Assembly: GCA_024529925.1 (NCBI GenBank)
Contig: JAFEUB010000813.1
Location: forward strand, 1-64,000
Length of the DNA: 64,000 bases
From: Ophthalmolycus amberensis
Lineage: Eukaryota; Chordata; Actinopteri; Perciformes; Zoarcidae
Direction of reading: 5' to 3'
How positions within the stretch are numbered: position 1 is the first letter of the stretch; each line of letters starts with the position of its first letter. The position numbers and the translations under genes are program-made. The notes beneath the pieces are model-generated. The model made no database searches, was not told where the DNA came from, and was given only the letters and a program-made list of their open reading frames with translations. Shown here piece by piece: positions 24,832 to 38,512 of this stretch.

Positions 24832-26178
24832 GCAGGGTGGAAACACCTGAGGCCATTAGCAACACTGTCACACTATTCCACTGATCCACAGGTGGTGCAT
24901 TGGTGACATGCCAATATATGCTGCAAAGGTCGGGAGGAAAAACAACGCATGCTAGAAAACGTGGATGGAAACAACGCTTGAATTAAAATACTTTAAAAAT
25001 CAACTTTCCAAATGTGTTCTGAGGAAAGAAATGCACTCGACACCTTTGATAGACCTCAAGGATTCACACAATGAGTTTTGTTGTGTAACGCTGAATGTAA
25101 ACACAACTTTTTGAAACTCCACATGGCACCTTTAACCCATAAAAACCATGTCAGGTTAGAAGTGAATTGCAGTTACAGGGTGAAAGCACACAAAACTTTG
25201 AAATAAAAGTCTGACTCCTGAACACAGACCTTTCTGTATTAATGCCCTCTTTAATAAACAACTTTTTTTCAAAGGTGATGTATGCTGTTAATATCTACAA
25301 CCAACAATTACCGTAATAACCACAGTCAGGCGTCCCTTAAAGACCACTTTCACATCAATGTGTTGTTGAGCTGGGTTTTGCATTCATGGAAGGACCGCAA
25401 TCCCTTTTCAAGCAGTCGAAGTCCAAAACAGATCACTTGATCACATTGTGATGTAGAGTAAGTAGGAGGAGATGCCAGAGACTTCCAGACGACTGGACTT
25501 TGTTGATCTGTGTTGCTAGACTTTTGGATTACCTCTGACTGTGGCTCAGCAGCAGATACAATAGGTCTTATTTTTCAACGGCTGTGCCAGATCCTATTCA
25601 TTTAATTGCTGTATTCATGCTTATTGCTGTCTTCATCTCTCTTTGACCAAGTTCATTATTAAACCTGGTCGGAAATGGCAAGATATTTTCAACAAGAGAG
25701 GATATCTTGGACCTTAGTATGACATTGGAACACAGAGGGTTTTGAGCAGGTTGGTTTATGAACTCTCACTGATGTATGTTGAGGGAAAATGGGTCCACCA
25801 ATAAAAACTAAATACAAAACTTTTCCACAAATCCCTCCTTGAATGTATTAACAATTACAGACTCATACCAACATTATTCATGCCTGGATTTAAATTGTGT
25901 TCAGTTTGACTAAGCTGAAACACATGTGTTTGTATATGTTTTGGTTACATACAATCCCATTTGTTGTAAAAACTTAGCCTTCCTCTCAGTTCTCGCTCTG
26001 TCTGTCTGATTGGTCAGTTTCGTGTCAGTGAGCACTCTAGCGCAAAAGAACAACAGCAGGGGGTGGATACACCAGTAATACTGAAAACTTCACTGCTCGC
26101 AATCACACTGTTGCCTCCCTGGTGGTGCCGTCGGCATTCACAGCTGCAGCACTGACTTTGGATCAGTAACGTCCCACC
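24832..26178. other. Intergenic with repeat fragments
   Basis: No gene recognised. The piece near 25080-25145 (CTGAATGTAAACAC... ACTCCACATGGCACC) matches a sequence near 38875-38912, so both are fragments of one interspersed repeat. Confidence 0.45.
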
Positions 26179-29100
26179 ATGTGTTGAGGACTTGCAACAC
26201 GTCCTACAACATGCTTGCAAAGGTAAGACCAATTTAGTTTGGGCAACAGGTGGATAGAATATATATCGTGTTTCTGCTCAAATAAAATACAAGATAAAAT
26301 GCTTTTAAATACCTGAAACTGTGCATATGCTGACCCTTTAGGAGCCTCACCGGTTTATTTACATTAAAACACATATTTTAAACTAGTAAATTAATTACAA
26401 ACCACTGTTCAATGAAATGCATTTTACTCACTATCCTCTCATCTCCTCCACAGTGCCAAAGACATCAAACATAAACTGTTTTTTTTGATATTCTTAATCC
26501 AGAAGCATGATCCTCAAGCAGCAGGTCAGAAACAATTGAAAGACTGCTTCTCTCTTGTTTATTTTGTGGATGTTTAAAGTATTTGTTTGTTTTCTTTGGA
26601 TGCCACATCAAGCTGCTCTTCCAGGAGTTCAGGAGGATATTTTAAACTCTCTCACGAGGATTATGATTAAACTAAACTGCATTCATGTCTCCTGAGGAAA
26701 GTACATGTTCCATTGAAACAAATTCATGAATTGCAATTCGATCTGGATCTCTTCAGTTATCAATTGATAATTATTGCTTATGATGAACACGACACCGACC
26801 TTTCCTTTGAGGCAACATGCAACCCATTTAGAGACATTTATAGGTAATCAATATGTAGTTTCCCTGTAGTTGCTCAGCATCAGTATCCTTCCATTCACAA
26901 CACAAATACATGCTGTAAAGCCTGTGGAGGGGATATTATCGTATGGTAGGTTTTCTTGTGGAAATGTCAGGTGACGCATGCTAGTGTGATTAGTTTAGTT
27001 ATTAATCAGTGAATTAGTGCAGTTGGGGATCTGATGAGCTCATTTAGAACGAAAGCATGGCCTCTTTACAAAGCTGTCTTGTTGGGTTTTGTATTTGTTT
27101 TGGTGGGATGACAGGAAGCCAGCAGGGTTGTTTCTCTACCTTTTGCAACAATTACCTTATTAGACCTTACTTACAGAGTACAAACAATATAAATGGTTTT
27201 CTACAAAATTCCCAGTGGGAACACATTGTACTTTGGATACAAAATATAAAATCCAGATGTAACATATCCTGAACACAATTTGTGAAATTTCCTGTATTGT
27301 TTACATAGAAATAGTTGCATGCATGCATCATAGTTTCCCTTTAAAACTCCCCACTCAGAAAGTGTGTCCAGCCTTATTTACAGAACCCTCTTTGTCTGTG
27401 TCCAGCTGAGGTGAAGAAGTGGAGGAAGTCTTTCAGCCACGTGATGAGCAGTCAAAGTAAGTATTACAATATTGTTTCACAACTAAACTTGTTTAACCTG
27501 AACTAGGAACAAGTCCGAATGAGATTGTGTTTGAATCCAAAGCAAGGCCGAAAGACTGTCCGATACTAATAATACTGACGACAACCGCCAGGAAGGTGCT
27601 CGACTCATTAGTTATCCAGCAAAACCTGTGTGCTAAAAAAAACAATTAAAACTTAACATATGATCATTCTCATGGTGGCCAGTATTTGTTTTCTCAAAAG
27701 TTATGCCTAATCTTTCATGTGTGTTGGTTTGTGACCAGTGTAGATCATGATGTTGAAGGAAAGTTAGAGAGACTTGGCTGGGACACACAAACACGCAAAT
27801 TAAACACAAATATGCACACACGCACACATATGCGGTCTCCGATGGATTCTCATTCTCTGTGCCCAATCCCAATCTCCACACTCAGAGGGTTTAGTTCTGT
27901 CCCACCGTCAAATCATCAAGTGTTTGAGGGCTCTCTCGCAGACATTTTGAGCCCTCTATGAACACTTTCTGTAACTTCACCTTTTGGCAGACTTTTGCCC
28001 AAGGGAATTACCCACAATTCATAGCAATGTGACGTTAAACACAGGGTTACCAGTGGAGCATGGAGATGTAAACAAAAAGGACGGCACATGTGTTCTTTAG
28101 CCTGGCAAATAATGTTTACTCAGAAACATTAAGTATTAAAGATGGAACATAAAAACACATGAAATCAGAGAAATGGAAGCAGAGATTACCGGTACACAGA
28201 TTTATTGAAGCTGTTTTGACAAAAACGAGTAAATAGATTATTCGAAATGACCTCATCTCGTGAGGAAAGAGCCAGAAAGTCAAAAGTTAAAATAAATACC
28301 CACAATTGCACGTACTATTTTTGGACGTTGTCATGGTACCGTGATATGTTGAAGCAAATTGCTGTGCCATTCGTATTCACACCATTTCAACCATTTACAT
28401 TCTCTCACAATCAACCATTTACCAGGTGACGTCAGTAAGTCCGTGAGGGTTCAGGGTTTAAGGCCTTAGGGGGGACATTGGGATTGGGCCCTGGTTTTCT
28501 GCTACGTGTCTCAAGACACTACTCAATGGCACCTCAGGGCATGCTGACCAGTGTAGCGTGTATGTGTCTGTGTGTGTGCATAAGTCCACTGAGAATTACA
28601 CTGTGTGTGTGTGTGTGTGTACGTGGACACAAGAGGGGAGCAATGGCCTTTCGGGAAGCAGCTGAGTCCTGACCTGCTCCGTTCCATGACCTCATCCCTC
28701 CAACAGTATCATGTCCTTCATCTGTCAGCTCTCACTATAGCCTCAGTGGTCTCCTCCATCTGATCTCTTAGTCATGTGTGATTTTGAAGCAGTAGTGCTA
28801 AAAGAAGTTAATCAATTAAAAAAAAAAGTGACTTCTACAAAAAGCCTGAGGTCTATGTGTTCTGTGATTTGGAGAACACTTCTTGTCTTGTGTATCTTAA
28901 AAAGACAGGATGTAATTATTAGTGCAAGGATGTTGTTGTAAAATTGTGTAATTGCGCTGCCTTCACGTTGCTTTGCTCATTTTTAAGTACTTATTTTCTT
29001 CTCTTCTTCCACTTCTCATGCATCGCTAAGTTTGGCCCAGGAACACACTGCCTTCAATTGAGCTTCATTTATTTTTAAGTTATCTTGTGTAAATGTACCA

Positions 29101-30436
29101 ATGTCTCAAAATGAGTTTGTTAAGAATTTACTAACTCTTTTAATATAATATGGCTTTCAATCGTCAACATTGCGCCATTTTGGCGAGCTGTTGTCAAGAG
29201 TTGGTTGCAGAACTTGGACTGGTGAACGATTCTGCTGCATCATTCTTCACAAGCCTAGCAACCAAGTATGCCAGATTTAGGTAATTTTGATCGGCTGGGA
29301 CACATTATGGGCCTTAATACTATTAAAAGGAGCATCAATATATTACAGCATTAACCAGCCTTGCCAATATGTGCACTCATGAGTCTGAAAGGTGCATTTG
29401 ATAATACAATGAAACATATTTTTTTCTGTCTTTGTTAGCGGGTCGTACGTTCTTCAACAACTTCCTGAAGTCAACGTTCAGCGAGGAGAACATGGACTTC
29501 TGGGTCGCCTGGAAAGACTACAAGAAGTCTGAACCCTCCAAAGCTGGCGAGCAGAGCCAAGCAGCTCTACCAGCAACACGTTGAGGCAGATGCTCCTGGT
29601 TTTCATCTGAAGCGTATGAAAGCACACCGGTGATATGAAATGTCAATCAGTGAGCGTGATCAGCACTGTATGAGGAACATGCATCCTTAAAAATGTAACG
29701 GCTTATTAAGTCAGAAATGACTCTAGACTGAAATGCCTAAAAAGGCAAATGTAAAAAGGTGTAAAACTCAGAACACGTCGACATTGTTTCAAAGCCTGAA
29801 ACACACTTCAAAGGCATTATTGCAAACTTTATCAACCCTAACCCTATTGCAAACCTTATTAATGCAACTGCACAGTCTCCTTCAATGAAGCGAGTACTTG
29901 AAGCTGAGTGCGACTGCGAAGCTATGAATATGCTCACTGACAACACTACTACAGGCCTATTAACAACCACTCAGGCACTCAGGAAATATGTCGCACTACT
30001 CAGTTCAGTCATTTGGGTTTACTCTTAATGAAAATAAAATGGAAAATAAGGCTCAGAAAATGGATATGAAAGGGCATTCTGTTCCGCTTCCCACCCAAGC
30101 TTGTCCTTTGCCATATGACAATATTTTTCAGATTTGACACTGGTTAAATGGTAATTTTATGATGTTTTCTTCCACCAAACATCATTACTTTTACTTTTGA
30201 AATGTTTTTCAAGGCATGTGCTTTGTGCATGTGCAACTCTGTGCTCCTGAAACGGAAACACTTTTTGTTTTATCTTATCTTAACCCAGCCTTTCCTCTCA
30301 TTCTATAAAGTCCTTAAGGTAAATTTAAACCAGAGATGAAACCAGGTGGAACGCCTTCCCTACTTGCTTCAACGACGCTCAGGAGATGATTTACACCTTG
30401 ATGGAAAGAGGCTCCAACAGGAGCTTCCTCCAAGCA
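26179..30436 (+). pseudogene. rgs4: rgs4-like pseudogene (five decayed exons)
   Basis: Remains of an R4-family regulator of G-protein signalling. Exon 1 (26179-26222) is 44 nt, the usual length, with donor GTAAGA. It reads MC, stop, GLATRPTTCLQ, so codon 3 (normally Lys) is TGA. Exon 2 starts at 26454 after CTCCACAG and reads SAKDIKHKL..., QKHDPQAA and GQKQLKD, RGS4-like. Exon 3 ends at 27456 (EVKKWRKSFSHVMSSQ, donor GTAAGT). Exon 4 starts at 29439 (TGRTFFNNFLKSTFSEENMD, then FWVAWKDYKK) and shifts frame near 29541-29560 before AKQLYQQHVEADAP; its donor is not recognisable. Exon 5 (30319-30436) begins VNLNQR, shifts frame, then reads TCFNDAQEMIYTLMERGS. The domain ends about 15 residues early, where repeat-like sequence starts. 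It faces rgs5 tail to tail. VNL in exon 5 and the exon 2 match favour RGS4 over RGS16. Confidence 0.85.
28602..28620. repeat. Short (TG)n tract
   Basis: Nine to ten GT units within the large intron between exons 3 and 4 of the rgs4-like pseudogene. Confidence 0.9.
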
Positions 30437-33400
30437 CTTTTGTTGCTTAAACCTAACCAAGTACTTTGTTGCTTTTTTACAAATTCATACTTATTTTAAG
30501 CCAAACCATAATATTTTTTATTAAACCTAACCTATATTTTGTTACGTTTATGGTTTTGTTTCAATTTACAACGTAAAACATGTGGTTGAAACTGTTTAAA
30601 ACTGGACTGTCAAAACAACTGTGACTTAATTGTATGGGAGCATTGATTTTGTAGGAGACAAGGACGCCACCATTTGTCACTTTCTGCTTTCACCATCAGC
30701 TGTCAAGTGTTTGTACAAATCCCAAAGACTACATAGTAACTGATTCAATGTATGATATTAATACAGATAATGTGAAAGTGTTTGCTCATAGTTTCACTGC
30801 AACTTTCACCACAGAAAACAATCTAAATCTAAATCTACCTCCAACACCTTCAATCAACCTTTTGACAAGATCCCTGCAATGTGCAAATGTTGGCTTTAAC
30901 CACTTCTAGTGTGTATTTTAACATTGCAATTCTGATTTTCTGTTGAATTGTGACTCATTTGATTGATTTATAAGAGTTCCCCTGTAAGTCAAATGGTTTT
31001 GTTCAGATGTTTTTGACTGTAATTTGTGCAGTGTACTAAATAGTGTGATCACTTTCATTGAAATATTTTGGTGGCCTTGCATACTAAGATGTTTTATCAA
31101 AACGTATACTGTGATGATAGAAAACTAGATACTGCATGTAAATATATATTAAATGATGTCGTCCAATTTATGTCTCACATAAAATGATCTGATGGATGAT
31201 AAGAACTTCGCGTGTCGTTAGTCTTGTTTCATTTTGGTTCAACAGTTTGAGTAAACGACCATGCCCGGGACATGGCTAATGTTCTCCGATGTGATTTACC
31301 TAAATGCAAATCTAAACAGCAGGTTTATAGGCAATCATCAGGGAAGCTCATTGTTCACTGTGAGGTATTCGAAGTGAACTAGCAATACACGCTGATCAAA
31401 AGTAATTTTAGGGTTGTGAAAATGCCATTTCTAATGAATGAGCTGAATTGTCATACTTTTGACTAAATAAGAGGTTGTTCATTATATTTTAAGATTTTTT
31501 GATCTCGACCTCAAGTTATACTTCTCGTGATTACAAGATAATTATCTCACTTGTTATGTCGAGATCATGAGACAGTTTTTTCTTTTCTTTCAAGGATGTG
31601 AAAACATGTTTTTCATGATGTTGACACAACTCAGACTGTCCCATAAAGAAAACACAATCATCTATAATCGGTATTCATAGGGCGGCTTCTCCAATCTCCG
31701 GTGGCGATTATGTAATGTCTGCAGATGATATATGATTCCCACATCAGAATTTATATCAAATGATCACCAGAAGACAGTTTGATATCATATTACAACACAA
31801 CTCAAATCAAAAACGCTCTATGGTGATACCTCTTTTTTATTGTAACTTCTGTTTTACCCGACTTGATATCTGACCAAAAAAACCCACGTGTAGCAGCTGA
31901 CTGGTCGGGCAGTTACTCCAAAGATCAGTTTTCATTGTTTTGAGGATCTTTTCATCAATCAGTGCCAGACATCCCAGAATGCAAAGCTGAAAGACAAGAT
32001 CTGAGTCCTGGCAAGACATGTTAAAATCAAGAATTAAACGCTTTCAAAATTAATGTTTGCAAAACAGCTATTACAGACATTTCAATCTTAGTGTTAAACT
32101 TTCAAAATCTTCTAATTTTGTTTTCATCAACAATGATTGTGTTTAGGCTTCAACTGTGCGTATTTGTTTCGATTGACCTCCGCTGTTTACTGCAGCTGTA
32201 TTCACACTCGCAGTCTAACTCCATGCCTATTTAAGGGCAACACATTTGGGACCATGACACACCATACAGTAAATAAGCTTGCTTAAAAACTAATCTTCTG
32301 CAAATCTAATTTTAACAGACAGGGAGATGGAAAACATGCCTAAATATTTACTGCCGGTAAATTCTGTCTGCCTGCTTTGCTGCTTAGTAAAAGGCACACA
32401 AATAGAATAAAAAGGCAGAAAAGTGCTCGGGTTAATAATTCACCAACGCTTTTACACAGCTGCTTCAAAGTGGTACTCCGGGAGTTTTTCCATGCAGGCC
32501 CAAAATGGGTTAGTCTTTCAAAACATCCTGCGTTGCTGATTCATTTATCCTTTGAGAAAAAGATTGAAGTGACATTTTTAGTTAAATTTCTCCTGAGAAA
32601 GAGTCATGCAAATATAAAAAGGTATGAATACATATATCCTCATTACTGTCTGATATATGCTACTGCTGTGTATCTGATATTGCTCTATATCAGCCTCAGT
32701 ATGCTTGAATTATGCAGCGAAAACACAGGAGTATCGAAGAAAGTGACAAATCCACTGCGACCGCTGTGCTTGTGTGAATTCCTTTCCCTCATCTAAAACG
32801 AACAGGAGTATTTAGGAGGACTGTGGGAGGGGGCCAGCAGCTAGAATTTAGCCAAAAACATTCCGCTGGAGCTACAAATGTATTCTGCGTATAACATGCC
32901 CTCCTTTCCATGAGTTAAATGGACTACTTTGAGTGGTGAAGCTCATGTGCGTCTCATCTAGTCAGACAACACACACATTTAGCAGCAGTCATTACACTGC
33001 ACATTAACTGCATCATCACTGGACATTTTGTTCTAAACTTCACTGTAGTTTGATGACAAAGATAGCTAATTCTACACAATTAAGTGATCGCGTTTAGAGC
33101 CAACGTGTGTACCTAATAGATGGGGGAAAAGCTTTTTAAGTTCATTTCCTGGTGAGTCATAATTATTTTATTTACTATTTATCGACTCCTATTTCCGACA
33201 GCTTTTACTACAGATATAGGCCTTAAGAGAGGCTTGTCAATGTGCCCGCAAAACCCCACATCCATCTGTTCCTGCATTAAACATTTAGCCCACACAAATC
33301 TGTCAAAGAAATACACAGGGAGGAACTCTATGTGTGAACTTTTTGATTGTAGTTTAAATCAATCTACCGGTAAATGAGTTAGGGACCTACAGTTGGATCT

Positions 33401-33620
33401 GTATTTAAGTAAGCAAAAGTTGAAAGAAAGTGTCGTCTCAAATCAGAATTTTCCTCAAAAAGGTTTTGTATGTAACAGTTTATGAATTGCGAATGTGTAA
33501 ACGGAATGCAACGTAACAAAAACGGGGACTTTCACTGACTTTTTGGTTGCTTAACTGTAACTTAGCAAAAATACTGTCTTGAGTGGGTAACGACAGCTAA
33601 TTGCTCCTCCTCTATTGCTC
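30437..33620. other. Intergenic region 3' of the rgs4-like pseudogene
   Basis: Starts with CTTTTGTTGCTTAAACC and AACCAAGTACTTTGTTGC, a motif that recurs in inverted form near 55010-55030 (GCAACAAAAGTACTTGGTT). It is therefore probably an interspersed repeat that replaced the end of exon 5. The 139-codon plus-strand frame at 32377-32796 has no recognisable features. No gene called. Confidence 0.45.
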
Positions 33621-33624
33621 TCCC

Positions 33625-33800
33625 ACAGGTTTCTTCCTCTTTCCTCCCCGTTAAAGGGGTTTTTTGGGGAGTTTTTCCTGTTCCGATGTGAGGGTCCCGG
33701 GACAAGAGGATGTCAAATGTGTACATATTGTAAAGCCCTCTGAGGCAAATTTCTAATTTATGATTTTGGGCTATACAAAAATAAATTGAATTGAATTAAT
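33625..33800 (+). mobile_element. LINE 3'-end fragment with ATTGA tail
   Basis: Reads GGTTTCTTCCTCTTTCC..., GGGGAGTTTTTCCTG, TGTAAAGCCCTCTGAGGCAAATTT and GGGCTATACAAAAATAAATTG, then TTGAATTGAATTA. This is the very common teleost non-LTR retrotransposon 3' end with a short tandem tail. It is 5'-truncated with no coding part. Confidence 0.7.
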
Positions 33801-36800
33801 TCATTCACACTCGCTAACGCTGTGGCAAGCAAAATATTGTAAGGGTGTATAACTAACAATTCCTTTCTACTAACAAAGAGCGATGCAAGGCAGTGGCGAC
33901 CAACTATAGCCAACTAAAATAAGCTAAACTGACCAGCTTGCTGTTACAGAGGGAGAGTTGGAAAACAGAAAGATATATTATGTTATAAAGGACTTGTCTT
34001 TGTGTGCTTTTCTTCGCCTGCAGCTGTTGCACTAACCAGAGTCTGTGTTGGCTCAGGCTCTCAGGCCTGAACGGCGCTTCATTCAGCGCTAACCTGCTTA
34101 TCGCTGGATGTTTTCTCCTGCCTGACCAACAGCGAGCAGCTGTGAGGCCTGCTAATTAAAACCTGACAGGAGGATCTGGTGCTCTAATGTGATCATGCAT
34201 GCAAGGAAGCACGTACACCCCGACCAGTGCACATGCGAAGCCACTTATCTCTACCGCGCGTACACTCAGTAGATACGTCCCTTGGGCTCCAGGCCTGAAT
34301 CTCTGGTTTATTGTCTTGAGATTCTTTGATAATAAAACACGGCAGGGCTAAAGTGATCATCTCACTGTGTGTGTGTGGGTTTTTGTTGTTATATTGTCAT
34401 TGTCATTGTGTTTATACCGGCGCTAACTTTAGCTGAAATAGCAGGTTTGTGACAGCCTTGTGACATGTTTTGACACTTAATTGTGTGCAGTGATAATATT
34501 TTCATTAAGCTGTTATTTTTATAACGATATTGGTTTCCAGTATACAAATTCTGTACCTGTAGGCAAAATCTATTTCACTGTCTGCTGTAATTCTCTTGCT
34601 GTTGACAACAACTATACAAATACATGATGTAAACACTTTATGCATCATTTTTATAACTTTACATTTTAATATTGACAATGACAGCCATAAGTGTAGATTA
34701 CATGGGTGCTTGGGAGCTTGGACGGCCACTTGTGAGGAATTCAGAGGAAAAAAAATCATAATGTAAGGTGACCATATCAGGAGGACATTTGTCCAATGAA
34801 GATAGACTCTAGAAAATTGGACAAAAAGTAGTGAGGTCAACTGAACTATTGAGCCATCGAATAGTCCCGCTAGGGTTAAACTACTTAGTTGTTTCATACA
34901 GTGAAATAAAGTTTGCGTCCCTTTGTGAAACGGCTGTCTGGTCTATATGGCTCTAAGGAATGCACAACAAATGTGCATACAATACATTTCAAACCAATCC
35001 ATTAACCAGTGTAGGGAGGAATTATAAGTCAAGTGAAACCAAGAAGACCCGACAGTGGACACATGTAGTGAGTAAGCTTCATTGGTGTAGTGGTGTCTGG
35101 ACTGAATGTACTTTTGTTCAATTGCATGGCTTTCTCTCTTGTTTAAACAGCTTCAAATCCAATCTGGCCTGCATGCATGTAGTGTTTTATTCAATCCTGA
35201 TTTGCTTGAGCTGATTATATTATTTGGGATGGATTTTACATGCAATTGTGGTTCTTGCTCGGTTTGTAAGCATTAATACATAAAACTCTTAAATATCAAT
35301 AAATAGATGGCACAAGCTGGCTAAAATACCAATTTAATCAGAAAATGTAATTAAAATCACCAATGACAAAAGTAATATGAAGTTTGAAAATTTAGAAATA
35401 AGCTTCTTAATCCATGTAAAGTTTGTGCTATACAGACATCGCTCACAGAGCAACTTCAACTGATCCTTAACCCCCCCAAAGAAAAATAAAAGTGGAGATT
35501 CAGGGCTTGGGATCTGTGATTCTGTTCTTTCAGGGTCCTTCCATTGGCAAAATCTTTAGAACTTCGAATGCACACTAAAGTATATAATTATTCATTGCAA
35601 GTTATGGCTTTTAAAACTTTTAACTTTTTTTAACCACATCATCCAGCACGTTGAATAGTATGAAAGACTGTGGAGAACATATAGTGCAGTCTTGGCAATG
35701 AATACCTCTTCCTATCGTTTGTCCTGCCTGTTTGAGTTAGAGGGAAGACTTTTCCTTTACCTAGATGTGAGGTTCATCTTAATGGAAACTACCAGCACAG
35801 ACTCTACAAAGACAAATATGTTTCACCACATTTTCAAAGGAGAGTGAAATAATGACTTTAAGAAAGACATGCAAGTTAATGACGCAAGCTCCTACACGAG
35901 TCTGTAGAGTGAGTGCTTTACAGAGAGGAAGCTTGATTAGATGATGACGTGCAGCTGAGCAGGCAGTCAGCAGGTCAGCAGGGTGATTAGCTGATAAGGA
36001 GCAGGTGTGAAGGCCAGAGAGGTGGCTCGTGAACAGGTGAGAGATGACTGGATCTAGAAAATAAAAGAACCGCTTCACAGCTGTGGGAAGTGCACATGGT
36101 AGTGAAGGAGTAAACGGGTTGGGCTGTGTTGTGCACCCTCCTCTAGAAACATCCCTCGCCATGGATACAAAAGGGACACTTTGCCCACTTAGATATTGAG
36201 ATAATCTGCCGTTTCCCTGTAAATGCACAGATGGAATTCTTCATCCTCCAAGATGAGTTGTTTAGTTCTACCTAAGTACGGTATGTAGGTCAACACCAGA
36301 GTGGACTCACTGTTGGAGGGTATCGAGTTCCTGTCCACTCCTCACCATCTGGGTTGAGTTAATTGATCAAATTCTTTACACAAGCATGCAAACGGGAGTA
36401 GATGGGGCCCTAATTCAAGGAGGACATTTTGACGTGAAAAGCACAGGTGTAAATAATAGTCAATGAAGGCTGACTTCCATTTAGCTGCTTTAAATATTGT
36501 GCATGCTGGCTTACAGTTAGTAGGCTCGTTTGAGCTGCGCATCGTCTGGAAAGTGGACGAGAACAGGCGGCAGCTCTTCAAATACAACCTTTCATTATTA
36601 AAGACTACTTTATTACTCTGTCATATTTTTTTAACTAAGCAAGCAATCCACTTCCTGTTTACACCATCACGCGCATGCCCAGTGTACGTTAATGGTCACG
36701 TGCTGTCCGCATTGAAGGCTGCCGTGTGGATGCTCCAATAATGCTGAAAACTCCCGCGTGGACGGAGATCGGTTCTGTTTGAGAACTCTGCATCCAACGA

Positions 36801-38512
36801 GACACGGCCTAGTGTGGATATGGCCTTAATTCTAGGTAGTGGCTCTGACCGTTTAATAATGACGCGGGTGGGTTTACCTGGGAGTTCATTGAAAACTCAT
36901 TGCATCGGTATCAGACGCTGTCGAGAACTGATTTTACGATTTGGGTGCGAGACCAGATTTTTCTTGGTCCTAAATATAATCTCTCTCACTTATTCAGCAA
37001 AATCATTTTTCATTTTCACAAAGGGAAGTCTGTGTCCATTTTTTGTTGGCGGTCACTCGGCAACAGATTTCTCAAGCCCTGAAGCCATTCCAACTTTTTG
37101 CCTCAATGTTGTCAGCGTTGCTGTCGTTCAAGAGGAACTCAGTGAGCAATCAGCTTCCCATGTGTTTACCGATCCTGCTACACCCACGCGTCTGCCTGTT
37201 AATGACGCCAGAGTAAACATAAACAGCACAGTATAGTTTTATGGTTTATTAGTTTTATCCGTCAACAGATTATTTTAGACCCTGGGGACTACAAATTAGT
37301 TTTTCCCATGACTGAATGCCAATATGTGTGACTCAGTTTCTACGTAGGTCTCTCCAATAGGTTGACGCTGATTCCCAAAAAACAGATGACCATAGTAAAC
37401 CCACATTCAGATATCAGGTGGTTTATCACAAGTCTGAATCTTGTTTTTGATACAGATTTAAATATGTATGTTTGTGCTTCGAGGGCTATTGATTACTACA
37501 GGAAAAGCAGAAGAAATTATTTATTGTATGGAAAACTTTATCAGGAAAACATTATTAGGCAATCCTGTCGGAGTGTAATTCTTCATCTTCTGGCACATTT
37601 GGAGGAAAATCAGATCATGTATCAGGGTGAAACTTAAGATTCTTTGGTTGTAATCAGAGTAATACAGTCTAAGCATTTGCTGTTAAGTGTTTTTTATCTG
37701 CTTGAATCTCAATTAATTATATTAGTTCAGGTTTCAAGAACAGTAATAGATACAGTACAGAAAATTACTACATTTTTGGGGGAAATATTTACATCTTTTG
37801 GCATGACAAAATTCCAGCTCTGTCTTGTAATGTGACCAGGCATTTAAAAGCAGAGTTCAACAAAACATTAGTCAGGAATTTCACGACCTCCTTTTCCATC
37901 TATTTCTCGGAAGTGTGGTAGTAACGGATGCTTCCATGCGAGCCTCTGACAGTGTTTGTGTTGGCAGAACAATTCCTCAGCCGCATCTGCTTCCGCTCTG
38001 ATTTTTACTCGTCTCTGACGGTTTTCTTTTGTTGAGGCATACACTACACATGCTGCGTTGATCTTTAAAACAATTCCCTTACTCCTGGGAGGAATTAGAA
38101 AAACAGGGAAGAGATTTTTAAAAATATCTAAGAGCTATTATCCTGAGAGTTTGAAGGATGTTTCCCGTCCTGTTTGTTTGATAGTTACAAAGATAATTCC
38201 AGAACGACTCAAGAGACTTCCTTGGAAGTTTGTAAAATGTAAGGCCTCGGCCCATCAAACGTTTTGCAAACAGGATTACGCCAATTCCTTTTTACAAATT
38301 CGATTACATTTTTACAAGATTTGACATATATGGATGTACCTTCAAAATTGGTGAGCTAGTGTGGGGGTCATGTCACTCCACTCTAGCAGCTCTGGGTGGG
38401 CTGCTGGTGGGATCCTTTGGGTGTATTGTGAAGCTTCCATGTGTTACAACCTCCTGGTGAAAAGGGGGCAGCTGGAGACGCCATGTGTCATGACGGTTGT
38501 ATTGTGTTAAAG

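Noticed and set aside
32377..32796. 139-codon plus-strand open frame
   Set aside because: Composition is that of translated AT-rich intergenic DNA and no family is recognisable.
35779..36228. 149-codon minus-strand open frame
   Set aside because: No conserved motif, no exon-like borders and no neighbouring exons in phase; length is plausible by chance in 64 kb.
36814..37236. 140-codon plus-strand open frame
   Set aside because: Its start overlaps a dispersed repeat also present near 55.2 kb; no protein family resemblance.
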